Source: Lachnospiraceae bacterium UBA935 (GTDB lineage: Bacteria; Bacillota; Clostridia; Lachnospirales; Lachnospiraceae). From it: a stretch of 44,593 nt of DNA. Every line of letters begins with the position of its first letter. Positions within the stretch are counted from its first letter, which is position 1. The stretch spans positions 1 to 44,593 of the forward strand of contig DBDJ01000035.1 of NCBI GenBank assembly GCA_002293525.1. The letters run 5' to 3'. The notes beneath the pieces were generated by a model. That model had not been told where the DNA came from and did no database searches. It saw only the letters and a list, made by a program, of their open reading frames with translations. Positions 1-7,261 of this stretch are shown one piece after another. The position numbers were made by a program, and so were the translations under genes.

Positions 1-80
1 AGATCGGAAGATATCACAGCAGAACGGAAGATGTCACAGCAGAACGGAAGATGTCACAGCAGAACGGAAGATATCGCAGC
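1..80. repeat. 20-bp tandem direct repeat, 4 copies
   Basis: Four consecutive 20-bp units fit the pattern AGAACGGAAGATGTCACAGC with one to three substitutions each. The array runs off the left edge of the window, so its true length is unknown. The period is not a multiple of three and the array ends just before a strong ribosome binding site, so it is probably the untranslated leader of the next gene rather than coding sequence. Confidence 0.85.
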
Positions 81-105
81 AGCACAAAGAAAGGAGTATG
101 TACAT

Positions 106-3027
106 ATGGATTACCCTTATCAATATGCCGCCGTCGCGTTTGACGGCAATCAAACCGCTTCAGGAGAGGCGGATATCGGTTTTAAGACGGACGGCTCAAC
201 GCCGTTCACGGTCGATGCTTTCGTCAGGGTGACGGAAAAGCTGACCGAAAAAGTTATTCTGTCACAGCCGGGCAGCTTCTGTCTCGGCATTTCAGGAAAT
301 AAGCTATATTTCAGGCTGGAAGGCTTCCCGGAGTTATCGGCCTCGGAAGAAATACCGGTGCCGGTGGGCGACTGGGTGCATGTCTGTGCCGTATACGGCA
401 AACCGGCCACGACTCTGTATGTCAACGGGATCAAAGCTGCCGGTGCCGACCTGACGGGTACGGGCAGTGAAAGCAACGAGCCGTTTGTTTTCTTCCGGGA
501 TACGGTAGGCGAGCTGCGTCAGGTTCGCTTTTTCGACCAGGCCCTGACTACGGAAGAAATCCGGCATTATATGATGGAAACCGAAGCTGCCGCGCTGCCG
601 TCGCTTGCTGCTTATTTTGATTTTAGCCGGATCCCGGCGGCTGAGACGGTAAGAGACCTGACGGTCGAAACGGCGGATGCTTCCCAGTACCGGCTGTATT
701 CCAAGGGAGCGCTGTTTTTGAGCAACACCTTTGCCAGTATCGATAAAGAGCCGCTGATCAACCCCGGCGGGAAACATAACGATCCTTACACGGTGCAGGC
801 CTGGGTATATTTCCAGGAAAGTGAAGACGGGGTTAAACAGACAGTATTCAGTAACCGGGATGTCCAAAATGAGGCGGGCATGTCGCTTTATATCGAAAAA
901 ATATGCGGCGAGTACAAGGCCATGGGCTTAAGAGGATCTACCGGCGGGGATCAGATTCTTACTTCGGCAGCGAGCGTGAGCCCGAAGCAGTGGGTCAATC
1001 TTGCCCTTGTCTATAGCGTCGATGCCATGGAACTGTATATCGACGGGGCGCTGTCCGGCCGGCTGGGCGGGCTGTTCCCCATTGAGATTGAACTGGAGGA
1101 GCCTGGCACATGCATCGGCGCCGAAGTGTCGGACAGCGGCCAGAGCGGCCAGAACTGGCTGGAGGGCTGTATTTCGAGGCTTGACATCTGGGAGCGGAAG
1201 ATGGATGCCGACGAGATCGCCGGCTATGCGCAAACGGCTCCGGAAGCCGACGCGGAAGGCCTCCGGGCGACCTATGCTTTTCATGTCAGGAGTAATGTCA
1301 GCAGCTGTACGGGAACCCTGCTGGGAGAACATAACCAGTTTTCCTATGGGGAAATATCATATCCTTTCCCGTTGCCGGACCAAAGGACATTCCCTGAGGC
1401 CGGCGGAGCCTTAGCGGACGAGGAAGACGCAGAACCTTTCCTGATCCAGGAACAGCAATGGTACATGGATTTGTTTATGATATTGATTGGCGGCTTGGCT
1501 GACATCGTATATGGCGTAAAGATAAAGAGAAATGACTCCCTGGTCAAGCTGTTGACCCCGCTGAGCGCCGATTCGACCGTTCGGACGATGTTTGCCGATA
1601 GCGATGCCGTCACGGCTTCCGTGCTGAAAAGCTTCTATGTCCATCTGTACCAGCAGAATCTGCTGAATCTGGCTCTATTGGCCGCATTTAGGCAGGAAAG
1701 CCAATGGTGGAAAGTCACGACCATGATAGCTGAATCAGAGTTTCTTGTGTCATCGTGGATTATCGGCGTTCCGACCGCTTATTATCTGGATGCGCTCACC
1801 CTTCTGGCCGACGATGTGCGCCAGCATATCCGGCAAAAGCCGACAGAGACGCCGAAGATCGGCCTGTCCTCCGTACAGTTCAGCCATTCTTCAGAAACAT
1901 ACACCCTTAAACATCTCCAGCTGGATGCCAAACAGAACATTGCGGTTCCCGAATGGGCAAGCAATCGGACTGACAGCGCCCATGTCGCCTATGTCATTGA
2001 CGAAATCACCGGTGATGTGGCCGTCAAAGCGATCTTTGACTTCCGCAGTCCCGGTGCCGCCGTCGTGAAATGCCGCGATATCAGCGAAAGTAACATGTTC
2101 GGCGACTCCGAAGAGATAACTGTGACGGCTTCGGCCAAAGGGCAGACAGAGAGTTATGATATTATTTTCAGGAATCATAAGCTTGGCGCCAATGGTGTCC
2201 GACGCCATAAAATCACGCTGGCCTGGGAATGCCGGGAAATCGGCCAAGAGGCAGATGCCGACGGAACCGTCTGCGAAATCATCAACACGGAGATACATTT
2301 ATATGTGCTCATGTCTCAGCCTTCCTTGCCATGGAATGAATATTGCCGGCCCGATATCAAGGTCTTGGAAAAAGCCTGTGAATGGTCGCATAATGCGCGC
2401 AGCCTCCATGAAATAGCGGCGGCAGTCACAGAAAAAGTATATAAAGGTCTTAAACTGGAATACGGAGACGGAACCCCAGTATATGTGCGGGAAGACGAAA
2501 ACGGCCCCTATTTCGAGCTGGCCCGGTTTATGAATGACCTGGACGTGAAAAAGAAAGCCAACAGCACGGACTGCGCGGCTATTACCGCAACCTTCGCGAA
2601 TGCCCTGGGCTGTAGCTTGAGCCAGAAAAGAATCGGAAGCGAGTTTATGTGTAACTCGATCCGCCTTCTCAGAGGACTGGTCGTCAAAAAAATGGTCATG
2701 GAATACCATGATGTCTGTATGCTGGAGCCACTGCAGCCCTCGGGCGTGATCACTCCCGAGGAAAATGACTACTTGGTTTATGATTCCTGTCTTGAGTTAA
2801 ACGGCAGCTTATCACCGACTTCCTCCGATCATGTGTATTGGATCGTGACAGGAACCCCGTTTTCACGGTACAGCGATGACGAAAGCTATGATCGGATCAG
2901 AGCATACGACCATCAGTACTATCGGGAGCATCTGGCCAGATTAAGTGACGCGGGATTCAGAAAGTGTCAATATGATCAGGCGTACAACAGTATCGACAGT
3001 AATATCTATAAAAGAATCATGAGGTAA
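106..3027 (+). CDS. LamG-like double-domain protein with transglutaminase/papain-like C-terminus
   Basis: The start is set at ATG 106 because AAAGAAAGGAG (86-96) lies 9 nt before it. An in-frame ATG at 31 would put the 20-bp repeat in the protein. The product is about 973 aa. Residues 1-180 and 210-400 each resemble a LamG/concanavalin-A-like jelly roll (WVHVCAVYG, TLYVNG, then WVNLALVYS, LYIDG). A middle region of mixed helices follows (about 450-600). The C-terminal quarter has the order expected of a transglutaminase-like fold: Cys823 in TDCAAITATFANALG, His868 in MEYHDVCM and Asp893 in LVYDSCLELNG. There is no signal peptide or obvious transmembrane helix, which is unusual for LamG proteins. 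The LamG call is fairly firm. The catalytic triad is my inference from order and spacing. The substrate is unknown. Confidence 0.7.
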   Translation: MDYPYQYAAVAFDGNQTASGEADIGFKTDGSTPFTVDAFVRVTEKLTEKVILSQPGSFCLGISGNKLYFRLEGFPELSASEEIPVPVGDWVHVCAVYGKPATTLYVNGIKAAGADLTGTGSESNEPFVFFRDTVGELRQVRFFDQALTTEEIRHYMMETEAAALPSLAAYFDFSRIPAAETVRDLTVETADASQYRLYSKGALFLSNTFASIDKEPLINPGGKHNDPYTVQAWVYFQESEDGVKQTVFSNRDVQNEAGMSLYIEKICGEYKAMGLRGSTGGDQILTSAASVSPKQWVNLALVYSVDAMELYIDGALSGRLGGLFPIEIELEEPGTCIGAEVSDSGQSGQNWLEGCISRLDIWERKMDADEIAGYAQTAPEADAEGLRATYAFHVRSNVSSCTGTLLGEHNQFSYGEISYPFPLPDQRTFPEAGGALADEEDAEPFLIQEQQWYMDLFMILIGGLADIVYGVKIKRNDSLVKLLTPLSADSTVRTMFADSDAVTASVLKSFYVHLYQQNLLNLALLAAFRQESQWWKVTTMIAESEFLVSSWIIGVPTAYYLDALTLLADDVRQHIRQKPTETPKIGLSSVQFSHSSETYTLKHLQLDAKQNIAVPEWASNRTDSAHVAYVIDEITGDVAVKAIFDFRSPGAAVVKCRDISESNMFGDSEEITVTASAKGQTESYDIIFRNHKLGANGVRRHKITLAWECREIGQEADADGTVCEIINTEIHLYVLMSQPSLPWNEYCRPDIKVLEKACEWSHNARSLHEIAAAVTEKVYKGLKLEYGDGTPVYVREDENGPYFELARFMNDLDVKKKANSTDCAAITATFANALGCSLSQKRIGSEFMCNSIRLLRGLVVKKMVMEYHDVCMLEPLQPSGVITPEENDYLVYDSCLELNGSLSPTSSDHVYWIVTGTPFSRYSDDESYDRIRAYDHQYYREHLARLSDAGFRKCQYDQAYNSIDSNIYKRIMR

Positions 3028-3040
3028 GGCCGGCATCACT

Positions 3041-3724
3041 TCATAAGGTTTTGGTAAACGTAACAAATTCCCAGGCTTTGACCGGGTCGATGCCGAGTAC
3101 GGGACTGTTGTCGAACCGGACGGCAGTACCGGCATGATAGGCTCCGGTAGCGGTAAGGCGGTGTACCTCGGCGATGTTCTTGAGGGAGATTCCTGATCCC
3201 ACGAGGATTTCCAGCCGGGGCGCCGCTTCCTTCATTTTCAGGATGGTACTCATCCTTTCCGTAAAGCTTCCTTTTCCGCCGCTGGTCAGTACCGTTTTGA
3301 CTTCCGGATAGGCGGCGAGGACTTTGACGGAAGCCACCGGGTCCGCTGAGTCGTCGATGGCACGGTGGAAGGTGACGGGTAGATCCTTTACACAGGCAAG
3401 AAGTTGCTCCAGCTGTCCGGTATGGATGTGACCTGACGAGTCAAGCATGCCTGTCACGATTCCATAGGCCTTGGTGCCTAGGATGGCACTAATGTCATAC
3501 TTCATGACAGCAATATCATTTGCTGAATACTGGAAGCCGTTTGAATGTGGGCGTAGCATGACATTTACCGGAATGTGTACCGTGTCGCAGACCTTGGTAA
3601 TCAGTCCGACCCCGGGGGTCAAGCCGCCTTCCATGAAGCCGGTGATCAGTTCGATCCGACCGCCTCCGGCCTGCTCTATGGCGATAGCGTCATCCAGTGT
3701 TGTTGCGATTAATTCAATCAGCAT
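3041..3724 (-). CDS. cutC: CutC family protein (copper homeostasis)
   Basis: The product is 227 aa, starting at ATG 3724 after CAAAGGAGG. An upstream in-frame start at 3817 has no comparable site. CutC proteins are TIM barrels linked to copper tolerance, with no firmly established reaction. The sequence has the family blocks in order: RIELITGFMEGGLTPG near residue 26, VNVMLRPH near 65, the FHRAID segment, then TSGGKGSF and ILVGSGI near the C-terminus. It is monocistronic here, separated from the downstream plus-strand gene by convergence and from the gpx operon by about 390 nt with two palindromes. A weak TTTACA-17-CATTAT promoter may lie upstream, near 3880-3905. Confidence 0.9.
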   Translation of the reverse strand: MLIELIATTLDDAIAIEQAGGGRIELITGFMEGGLTPGVGLITKVCDTVHIPVNVMLRPHSNGFQYSANDIAVMKYDISAILGTKAYGIVTGMLDSSGHIHTGQLEQLLACVKDLPVTFHRAIDDSADPVASVKVLAAYPEVKTVLTSGGKGSFTERMSTILKMKEAAPRLEILVGSGISLKNIAEVHRLTATGAYHAGTAVRFDNSPVLGIDPVKAWEFVTFTKTL

Positions 3725-4063
3725 GATAAAACCTCCTTTGTTTGGTGTCTGATTTAGATGACAGACACTCGGCACAGTGTTAAGATTATCGTATAAAGGG
3801 TGCCCGAGTACCGTCATGCGTCCGTTATACTTATCATGGCATTCCCTCTCTCTAACATACGATTTCCGTCATCAATAATGCAAAACGGATCATTCTATGT
3901 AAACAGAGGGCCACAGTTCCCTCTATGAGAACCATGGTTCTCATAGAGGGTTTTCCCGCCTATTGTATCTGGTAGTACCCAGCCAATAAATTGGCATACC
4001 AGAATATTACCATATTCTGCCGCTGAATTCAATCAGAAAAAAATTGATAATATAATAAAATCT
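3725..4063. other. Intergenic region without a gene
   Basis: This stretch between cutC and the redox operon has no convincing ORF. It contains the cutC upstream region, a perfect 32-bp palindrome at 3919-3950 and a small GCCAAT/ATTGGC dyad near 3980-4000. The gpx terminator follows directly. Confidence 0.6.
3919..3950. repeat. Perfect 32-bp palindrome
   Basis: CCCTCTATGAGAACCA is followed immediately by its exact reverse complement. As RNA it could form about 14 bp with a CATG loop. On the plus strand it is followed by TTTTCCC. It lies upstream of cutC and downstream of the gpx terminator, so it does not obviously terminate either minus-strand transcript. It could be a regulator site, a dispersed palindromic repeat or a plus-strand terminator. 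Confidence 0.8.
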
Positions 4064-4093
4064 GGTCAGATCCTACGATAGGATCTGACCGGA
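4061..4093 (-). terminator. Rho-independent terminator of the redox operon
   Basis: A 12-bp stem GGTCAGATCCTA/TAGGATCTGACC has a CGA loop. On the minus strand it is followed by TTTTATTATATTATC. It begins about 20 nt after the glutathione peroxidase stop codon. Confidence 0.85.
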
Positions 4094-4110
4094 TGCTTAA
4101 TTCCTCTTTA

Positions 4111-4647
4111 TTATTTCAGCAGGGCTTCGATATCTTGCGATAAGTTCTCCGGCAGATGGGCGGGTGAGTAGCGGGCGGCGACATTCCCGTCGCGGTCAAT
4201 AAGGAATTTTCCAAAGTTCCACTTGATGTCCTGTTTCTTGTTGCCCAGGGTAAGCAGCTTGACTTTTTTCTCAAAGGCCTTCGCGTCCTTATCGCCCTTA
4301 TCTTCGGGTGCCTGTTCTTTCAGCCACTCATAAAGCGGGGCAGCATTTTTGCCGTTGACGTCGATTTTGGCAAAGCGGGGAAAGGTCGTGGAATACTTCA
4401 AGGAACAGAAATTGTTGATGCCGGCATCGTCCTCCGGTGCCTGGTTCATAAATTGATTGCAAGGGAAGTCGAGGACGACAAAGCCCTTGTCCTTGTACTT
4501 GGCATAGAGTTCCTGCAGGGCTGTGTACTGCGGAGTCAGTCCGCATTTGGTCGCGGTATTGACGACAAGCAGTACCTTACCCGCATATTCTTCCAGTGAT
4601 ACAGGTTCACCGTGGTTGTCTTTTACTGTAAAATCATAGATGCTCAT
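4111..4647 (-). CDS. Glutathione peroxidase-family (probably thioredoxin-dependent) peroxidase
   Basis: The product is 178 aa, near the normal family length. Peroxidatic Cys35 sits in NTATKCGLTPQY (Cys, not selenocysteine). FPCNQF and the IKWNFGKFL tryptophan segment are present, so the Cys/Gln/Trp site of the family is kept. Bacterial Cys-type members usually take electrons from thioredoxin rather than glutathione. A thioredoxin gene at the head of the same operon fits that. The residues between about 110 and 140 (PEDKGDKDAKAFEKK) form a charged insertion, compatible with monomeric bacterial forms. The start follows GGAAGGAGACATTTT. It is the last gene of the redox operon, ahead of a strong terminator. 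Confidence 0.93.
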   Translation of the reverse strand: MSIYDFTVKDNHGEPVSLEEYAGKVLLVVNTATKCGLTPQYTALQELYAKYKDKGFVVLDFPCNQFMNQAPEDDAGINNFCSLKYSTTFPRFAKIDVNGKNAAPLYEWLKEQAPEDKGDKDAKAFEKKVKLLTLGNKKQDIKWNFGKFLIDRDGNVAARYSPAHLPENLSQDIEALLK

Positions 4648-4674
4648 AAAATGTCTCCTTCCTGATTCAGGGTT

Positions 4675-5070
4675 TTATAGGGTTATTTCCTGTGTTTCTC
4701 CACTCATATTGGAGCAGACGGCTTTTGCTTTGTCCAGACAGAAAATCTCAAAGACACCGTCGCCGACAGAATAGAGATTGGCCAAAGCAGGCATAATATC
4801 CAGGGCCTTTTGCTGCGATGCCTCGGAAGTGATAAATACCGCTTCGCCGATAATGCGCATCATATTTCCCTGGCCGTCATATGCGCAGATCTCCACTTTG
4901 GGATTAACCTTGAGCTGCTGATACATCTCTTTTTGGTTACCGGTACAAAAGGTAAGCTTGCCGTCGTACTCCATGACAAAGCCGATCGGCCGGACATGAG
5001 GCTGATCGCCCGCCGTAGTAGCCAGATAATATACTCCGGTGTTGTTTAAAAAATCTAATACTTGTTTCAT
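4675..5070 (-). CDS. Pyridoxamine 5'-phosphate oxidase-like FMN-binding protein
   Basis: The product is 131 aa, a split-barrel flavin-binding fold. The N-terminal pattern (FLNNTGVYYLATTAGDQPHVRPIGF) is typical of small PNPOx-like proteins, with the RPIGF strand and the later FCTGNQKEMYQQL segment contributing to the FMN site. The reaction is not predictable from sequence; members bind FMN, F420 or heme. It sits between the FTR-like gene (28-nt gap, RBS AGGAGG) and gpx (27-nt gap), so it is probably co-transcribed with the thiol-redox genes. Confidence 0.88.
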   Translation of the reverse strand: MKQVLDFLNNTGVYYLATTAGDQPHVRPIGFVMEYDGKLTFCTGNQKEMYQQLKVNPKVEICAYDGQGNMMRIIGEAVFITSEASQQKALDIMPALANLYSVGDGVFEIFCLDKAKAVCSNMSGETQEITL

Positions 5071-5098
5071 AAAATCCTCCTAACTAGTGTTTACTGGT

Positions 5099-5281
5099 TT
5101 AGCCGGCCATTTCGATAAACAGCTTACATTTGCATATTTCTTGGCGCGTGAACTCATCACAGGGACAGAGCGTCGTTTCATCCTTATTAATCCGGCAGGG
5201 ACAATGGCCGTCTTTTTTGGCCAGGCCGGCGATGATTTTAGCGACATGCTCTGCATCAGGATTCAGTCGATATCCCTTCAT
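5099..5281 (-). CDS. Ferredoxin-thioredoxin reductase catalytic-subunit-like Fe-S protein
   Basis: This is a 60-aa protein with three Cys pairs: CPC (27-29), CPC (39-41) and CKC (50-52). That is the order found in the catalytic subunit of ferredoxin:thioredoxin reductase (CPC, CPC, CHC), where four Cys bind a 4Fe-4S cluster and two form the redox disulfide. It is much shorter than plant or cyanobacterial FTRc, and the first spacing is reduced to 9 residues from the canonical 16. Its ATG overlaps the thioredoxin stop codon (ATGA), so the two are translationally coupled. This supports a role in reducing that thioredoxin from ferredoxin. No variable FTR subunit is seen nearby. Confidence 0.8.
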   Translation of the reverse strand: MKGYRLNPDAEHVAKIIAGLAKKDGHCPCRINKDETTLCPCDEFTRQEICKCKLFIEMAG

Positions 5282-5595
5282 ACGCTGTCCTCCTTTCCTC
5301 CCGCTATAAAAGCGGACAAGCCTTCTTTGTCTAAATACCCGGTATGGACTTTGACAGGCTGCCCGCCGTCAAACAGGATCAGCGTCGGCACATGGTCGAT
5401 GCCATAGGTTTCAGCCAGCGTAATATCCTCGTCCAGATTCACCTTATAAAAGGTAAGATTGTCACGCTCTTCAGATAAATCCCCGTATACCGGGGCCAGC
5501 TTTTCACAGACAGGGCATCCCGTCGTATAAAAATCGACGATACACGGATCCTTGATCTGCTCATTAAATAGTGCCCGGCTTGTTTCAATTGTCAT
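5278..5595 (-). CDS. Thioredoxin-family protein
   Basis: The product is 105 aa. The start is ATG 5595, after ACGGAGGACAAGCTC; a longer ORF reaching 5655 would cover the promoter region. The active site is TTGCPVCEKL (CPVC instead of the usual CGPC), which may shift its redox potential. The cis-proline segment DHVPTLILFDGG is present. It is the first gene of the minus-strand redox operon, divergent from the HxlR regulator and overlapping the FTR-like gene by 4 nt. Confidence 0.92.
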   Translation of the reverse strand: MTIETSRALFNEQIKDPCIVDFYTTGCPVCEKLAPVYGDLSEERDNLTFYKVNLDEDITLAETYGIDHVPTLILFDGGQPVKVHTGYLDKEGLSAFIAGGKEDSV

Positions 5596-5643
5596 GAGCT
5601 TGTCCTCCGTAATTTCTTGCTTCGCGTTTAGTATTATGTTATG

Positions 5644-5671
5644 ATTATAATACAAAATAATATCAAAGCAA
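5644..5671 (-). promoter_or_regulatory. Promoter of the thioredoxin-FTR-FMN-gpx operon
   Basis: On the minus strand, TTGCTT (5666-5671) is followed by 16 nt and TATAAT (5644-5649). The start of transcription would lie about 40 nt before the thioredoxin ATG. Confidence 0.6.
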
Positions 5672-5672
5672 G

Positions 5673-5696
5673 TACGCAGTATATCTATACTAAGTA
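5673..5696. promoter_or_regulatory. Putative HxlR operator, 24-bp dyad
   Basis: TACnnAGTATA-TC-TATACTnnGTA is an inverted repeat. It directly abuts the -35 of the minus-strand redox promoter and covers the expected -35 area of the plus-strand hxlR promoter, whose -10 TATAAT is at 5711-5716. Assignment to the HxlR protein is inferred from position. Confidence 0.5.
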
Positions 5697-5776
5697 TTAA
5701 AAATCATACATATAATAATACACGGTTCTATAAGCAATATCCTATTATAAAAAATATTAAACCAGCAGGAGGACTT

Positions 5777-6166
5777 ATGGCAAATAAGAAAACAGAAAGA
5801 ACGAATGCAGAGCAAGGATTGCTCTGCCCGGTACGGTACTCGCTAGACATTGTCGGCGGCAAATGGAAGCTGCCCATCCTCTGTATGCTGGCTTCCGGTG
5901 AGCCGACACGCTACAGTGCCATTAAACGCAAGCTTGGCGACGTGACCAATATGATGCTGTCGCAGTCACTCAAAGAGCTAGAGGCAACAGGGATGGTTTA
6001 CCGGGAACAGTATAATGAAGTCCCGCCGCGGGTGGAATACACCCTTACAGAAAAAGGCACCAGCATGGTTCCCATCTTGGTGCAGCTCGGTGCCTGGGGA
6101 ATGCAGAATATGCAAGACGATTTAACATGCGGTGCAAGATGCACCACTTGTCAGGCAATCTCCTAA
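5777..6166 (+). CDS. HxlR-family winged-helix transcriptional regulator
   Basis: The product is 129 aa with an HxlR domain spanning residues 15-105: LCPVRYSLDIVGGKWKLPIL, then SQSLKELEATGMVYR (recognition helix and wing) and VEYTLTEKGTSMVPIL. A Cys sits at the usual sensory position just before the domain (GLLCPV). The C-terminus carries an unusual CGARCTTC cluster. HxlR proteins such as YodB and HypR sense thiol-reactive stress through such Cys residues. Transcribed away from the thioredoxin operon across a shared dyad, it is the likely regulator of that operon and of itself. RBS CAGGAGGACTT. Confidence 0.92.
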   Translation: MANKKTERTNAEQGLLCPVRYSLDIVGGKWKLPILCMLASGEPTRYSAIKRKLGDVTNMMLSQSLKELEATGMVYREQYNEVPPRVEYTLTEKGTSMVPILVQLGAWGMQNMQDDLTCGARCTTCQAIS

Positions 6167-6253
6167 TAAGCACTACATAATTTCCTGGGCAAAATCCATA
6201 GGCTGGTCAAAACGGCAGAACAGACAATCAAAAAGGAAAAAGGAGAAATCACC

Positions 6254-6673
6254 ATGACTGACAATGAAAAGTTTACCAGTCTAAAGAAAGAAATGATTCA
6301 AGAAAACGAGGAAAAATACGGCGAGGAGATCCGTCAGAAATACGGCGAGGAGATCGTTGACGAAAGCAATCGGAAGATGATGAATATGTCGGAAGAGGAT
6401 TACCGGAAAATGACGGCTCTGAGTGAAATGCTCCAACAGAAACTGGCCGAAGCTGTAAGAAGCGGTGCAGATTATCAGGGAGATGCCGGCAGGGAAATAG
6501 CCCTGCTTCATAAGGAATGGCTGTCCTACACCTGGACGCAATATAGTCCGGAGGCACACAGGGGATTAAGCGAAATATATGTGGCTGACGACCGGTTTGC
6601 GGCTTATTATGACAAGATAGCGGAAGGCGGCGCACAATTTATACATGACGCGATTTGTTATCATATTATGTGA
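6254..6673 (+). CDS. Stand-alone TipAS antibiotic-recognition domain protein
   Basis: The product is 139 aa, entirely a TipAS-like all-helical domain (EENEEKYGEEIRQKYGEEI, the MSEEDYRKM segment, LLHKEWLS, YSPEAHRGLSEIYVADDRF, then GGAQFIHDAI). In TipA-type MerR regulators this domain captures thiopeptide-like peptides. Here no MerR DNA-binding domain precedes it, so the protein may simply sequester a ligand. The sequence KYGEEI occurs twice in a row, coded by a near-identical 18-bp DNA duplication. A GC-rich hairpin follows the stop. Confidence 0.8.
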   Translation: MTDNEKFTSLKKEMIQENEEKYGEEIRQKYGEEIVDESNRKMMNMSEEDYRKMTALSEMLQQKLAEAVRSGADYQGDAGREIALLHKEWLSYTWTQYSPEAHRGLSEIYVADDRFAAYYDKIAEGGAQFIHDAICYHIM

Positions 6674-6696
6674 TACGGATGCCTTAAAAATGTTAA

Positions 6697-6728
6697 CGGG
6701 CGGCCTTTTCGTTCCAGCCGGCCGCCCG
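6697..6728 (+). terminator. Probable terminator after the TipAS gene
   Basis: A 9-bp GC-rich stem CGGGCGGCC/GGCCGCCCG has a 14-nt loop and is followed by ATCTTATTCT. The T-tract is weak. Confidence 0.6.
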
Positions 6729-6843
6729 ATCTTATTCTAGATATTGATTAATCAATCTTATAATTACAACGGTTAACTCATCCAATCCATTCCCAGCCGC
6801 TTAGCAAAAAAATGTGTGAAGCGGATTATTTTTAATTCTCCCA

Positions 6844-6873
6844 TTGACAAAACAATATTATATGGCATATAGT
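6844..6873 (+). promoter_or_regulatory. Promoter of the padR envelope operon
   Basis: TTGACA at 6844-6849, an 18-nt spacer and TATAGT at 6868-6873 form a good sigma-A promoter. It is embedded in the PadR-type dyads. Confidence 0.7.
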
Positions 6874-6914
6874 ATATTTATTGAACGATATTATACGTCA
6901 TATAATATTATATG
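6854..6914 (+). promoter_or_regulatory. Two PadR-type operator dyads
   Basis: ATATTATATGGCATATAGTATAT, an imperfect dyad (6855-6877), covers the -10 element. CATATAATATTATATG (6899-6914) is a perfect 16-bp palindrome between the promoter and the padR RBS. AT-rich ATAT-based dyads at this position are typical PadR autoregulatory sites. The binding protein is inferred. Confidence 0.55.
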
Positions 6915-6934
6915 GTAAGCGAAAGGAGAAAACC

Positions 6935-7261
6935 ATGGTATTTAATACAGGGGCAGCCCTCCTCGATGCGGTAGTCCTTGCGGTGGTGTCGCGAGAAACA
7001 GACGGTACCTACGGCTATAAGATCACGCAGGAAGTCCGAACCGCGATCGAGCTGTCGGAATCCACATTGTATCCGGTATTGAGACGATTACAGAAAGACG
7101 AATGTCTGGACGTATATGATATGGAATGTGCCGGAAGAAACCGACGGTATTATCAGGTTACCGAAAAGGGACGAAGACAGCTGAACCTTTACGAAGGGGC
7201 ATGGCGTGATTATTCAGCAAAGATAAGTATGATATTCGAGGGAGGAGCGAAACATGAGTAG
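6935..7261 (+). CDS. PadR-family transcriptional regulator
   Basis: The product is 108 aa. ATG 6935 follows GAAAGGAG; the longer ORF from 6881 would start inside the promoter. The winged-helix core is clear: LDAVVLAVVSRETDGTYGYKI, then ELSESTLYPVLRRLQKDECL and RRYYQVTEKGRRQL. It is a PadR-s2 type, with a single C-terminal dimerisation helix. It overlaps the DUF1700 gene by 8 nt and probably represses the whole operon through the dyads upstream. Confidence 0.93.
   Translation: MVFNTGAALLDAVVLAVVSRETDGTYGYKITQEVRTAIELSESTLYPVLRRLQKDECLDVYDMECAGRNRRYYQVTEKGRRQLNLYEGAWRDYSAKISMIFEGGAKHE

Noticed and set aside
1..11. AGATCGGAAGA resembles the start of an Illumina adapter
   Set aside because: The match stops after 11 bases and the segment is the first unit of a four-copy 20-bp repeat, so it is genomic.
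6881..6934. 18-codon N-terminal extension of PadR
   Set aside because: It overlaps the promoter and operator, and AAAGGAG precedes ATG 6935.
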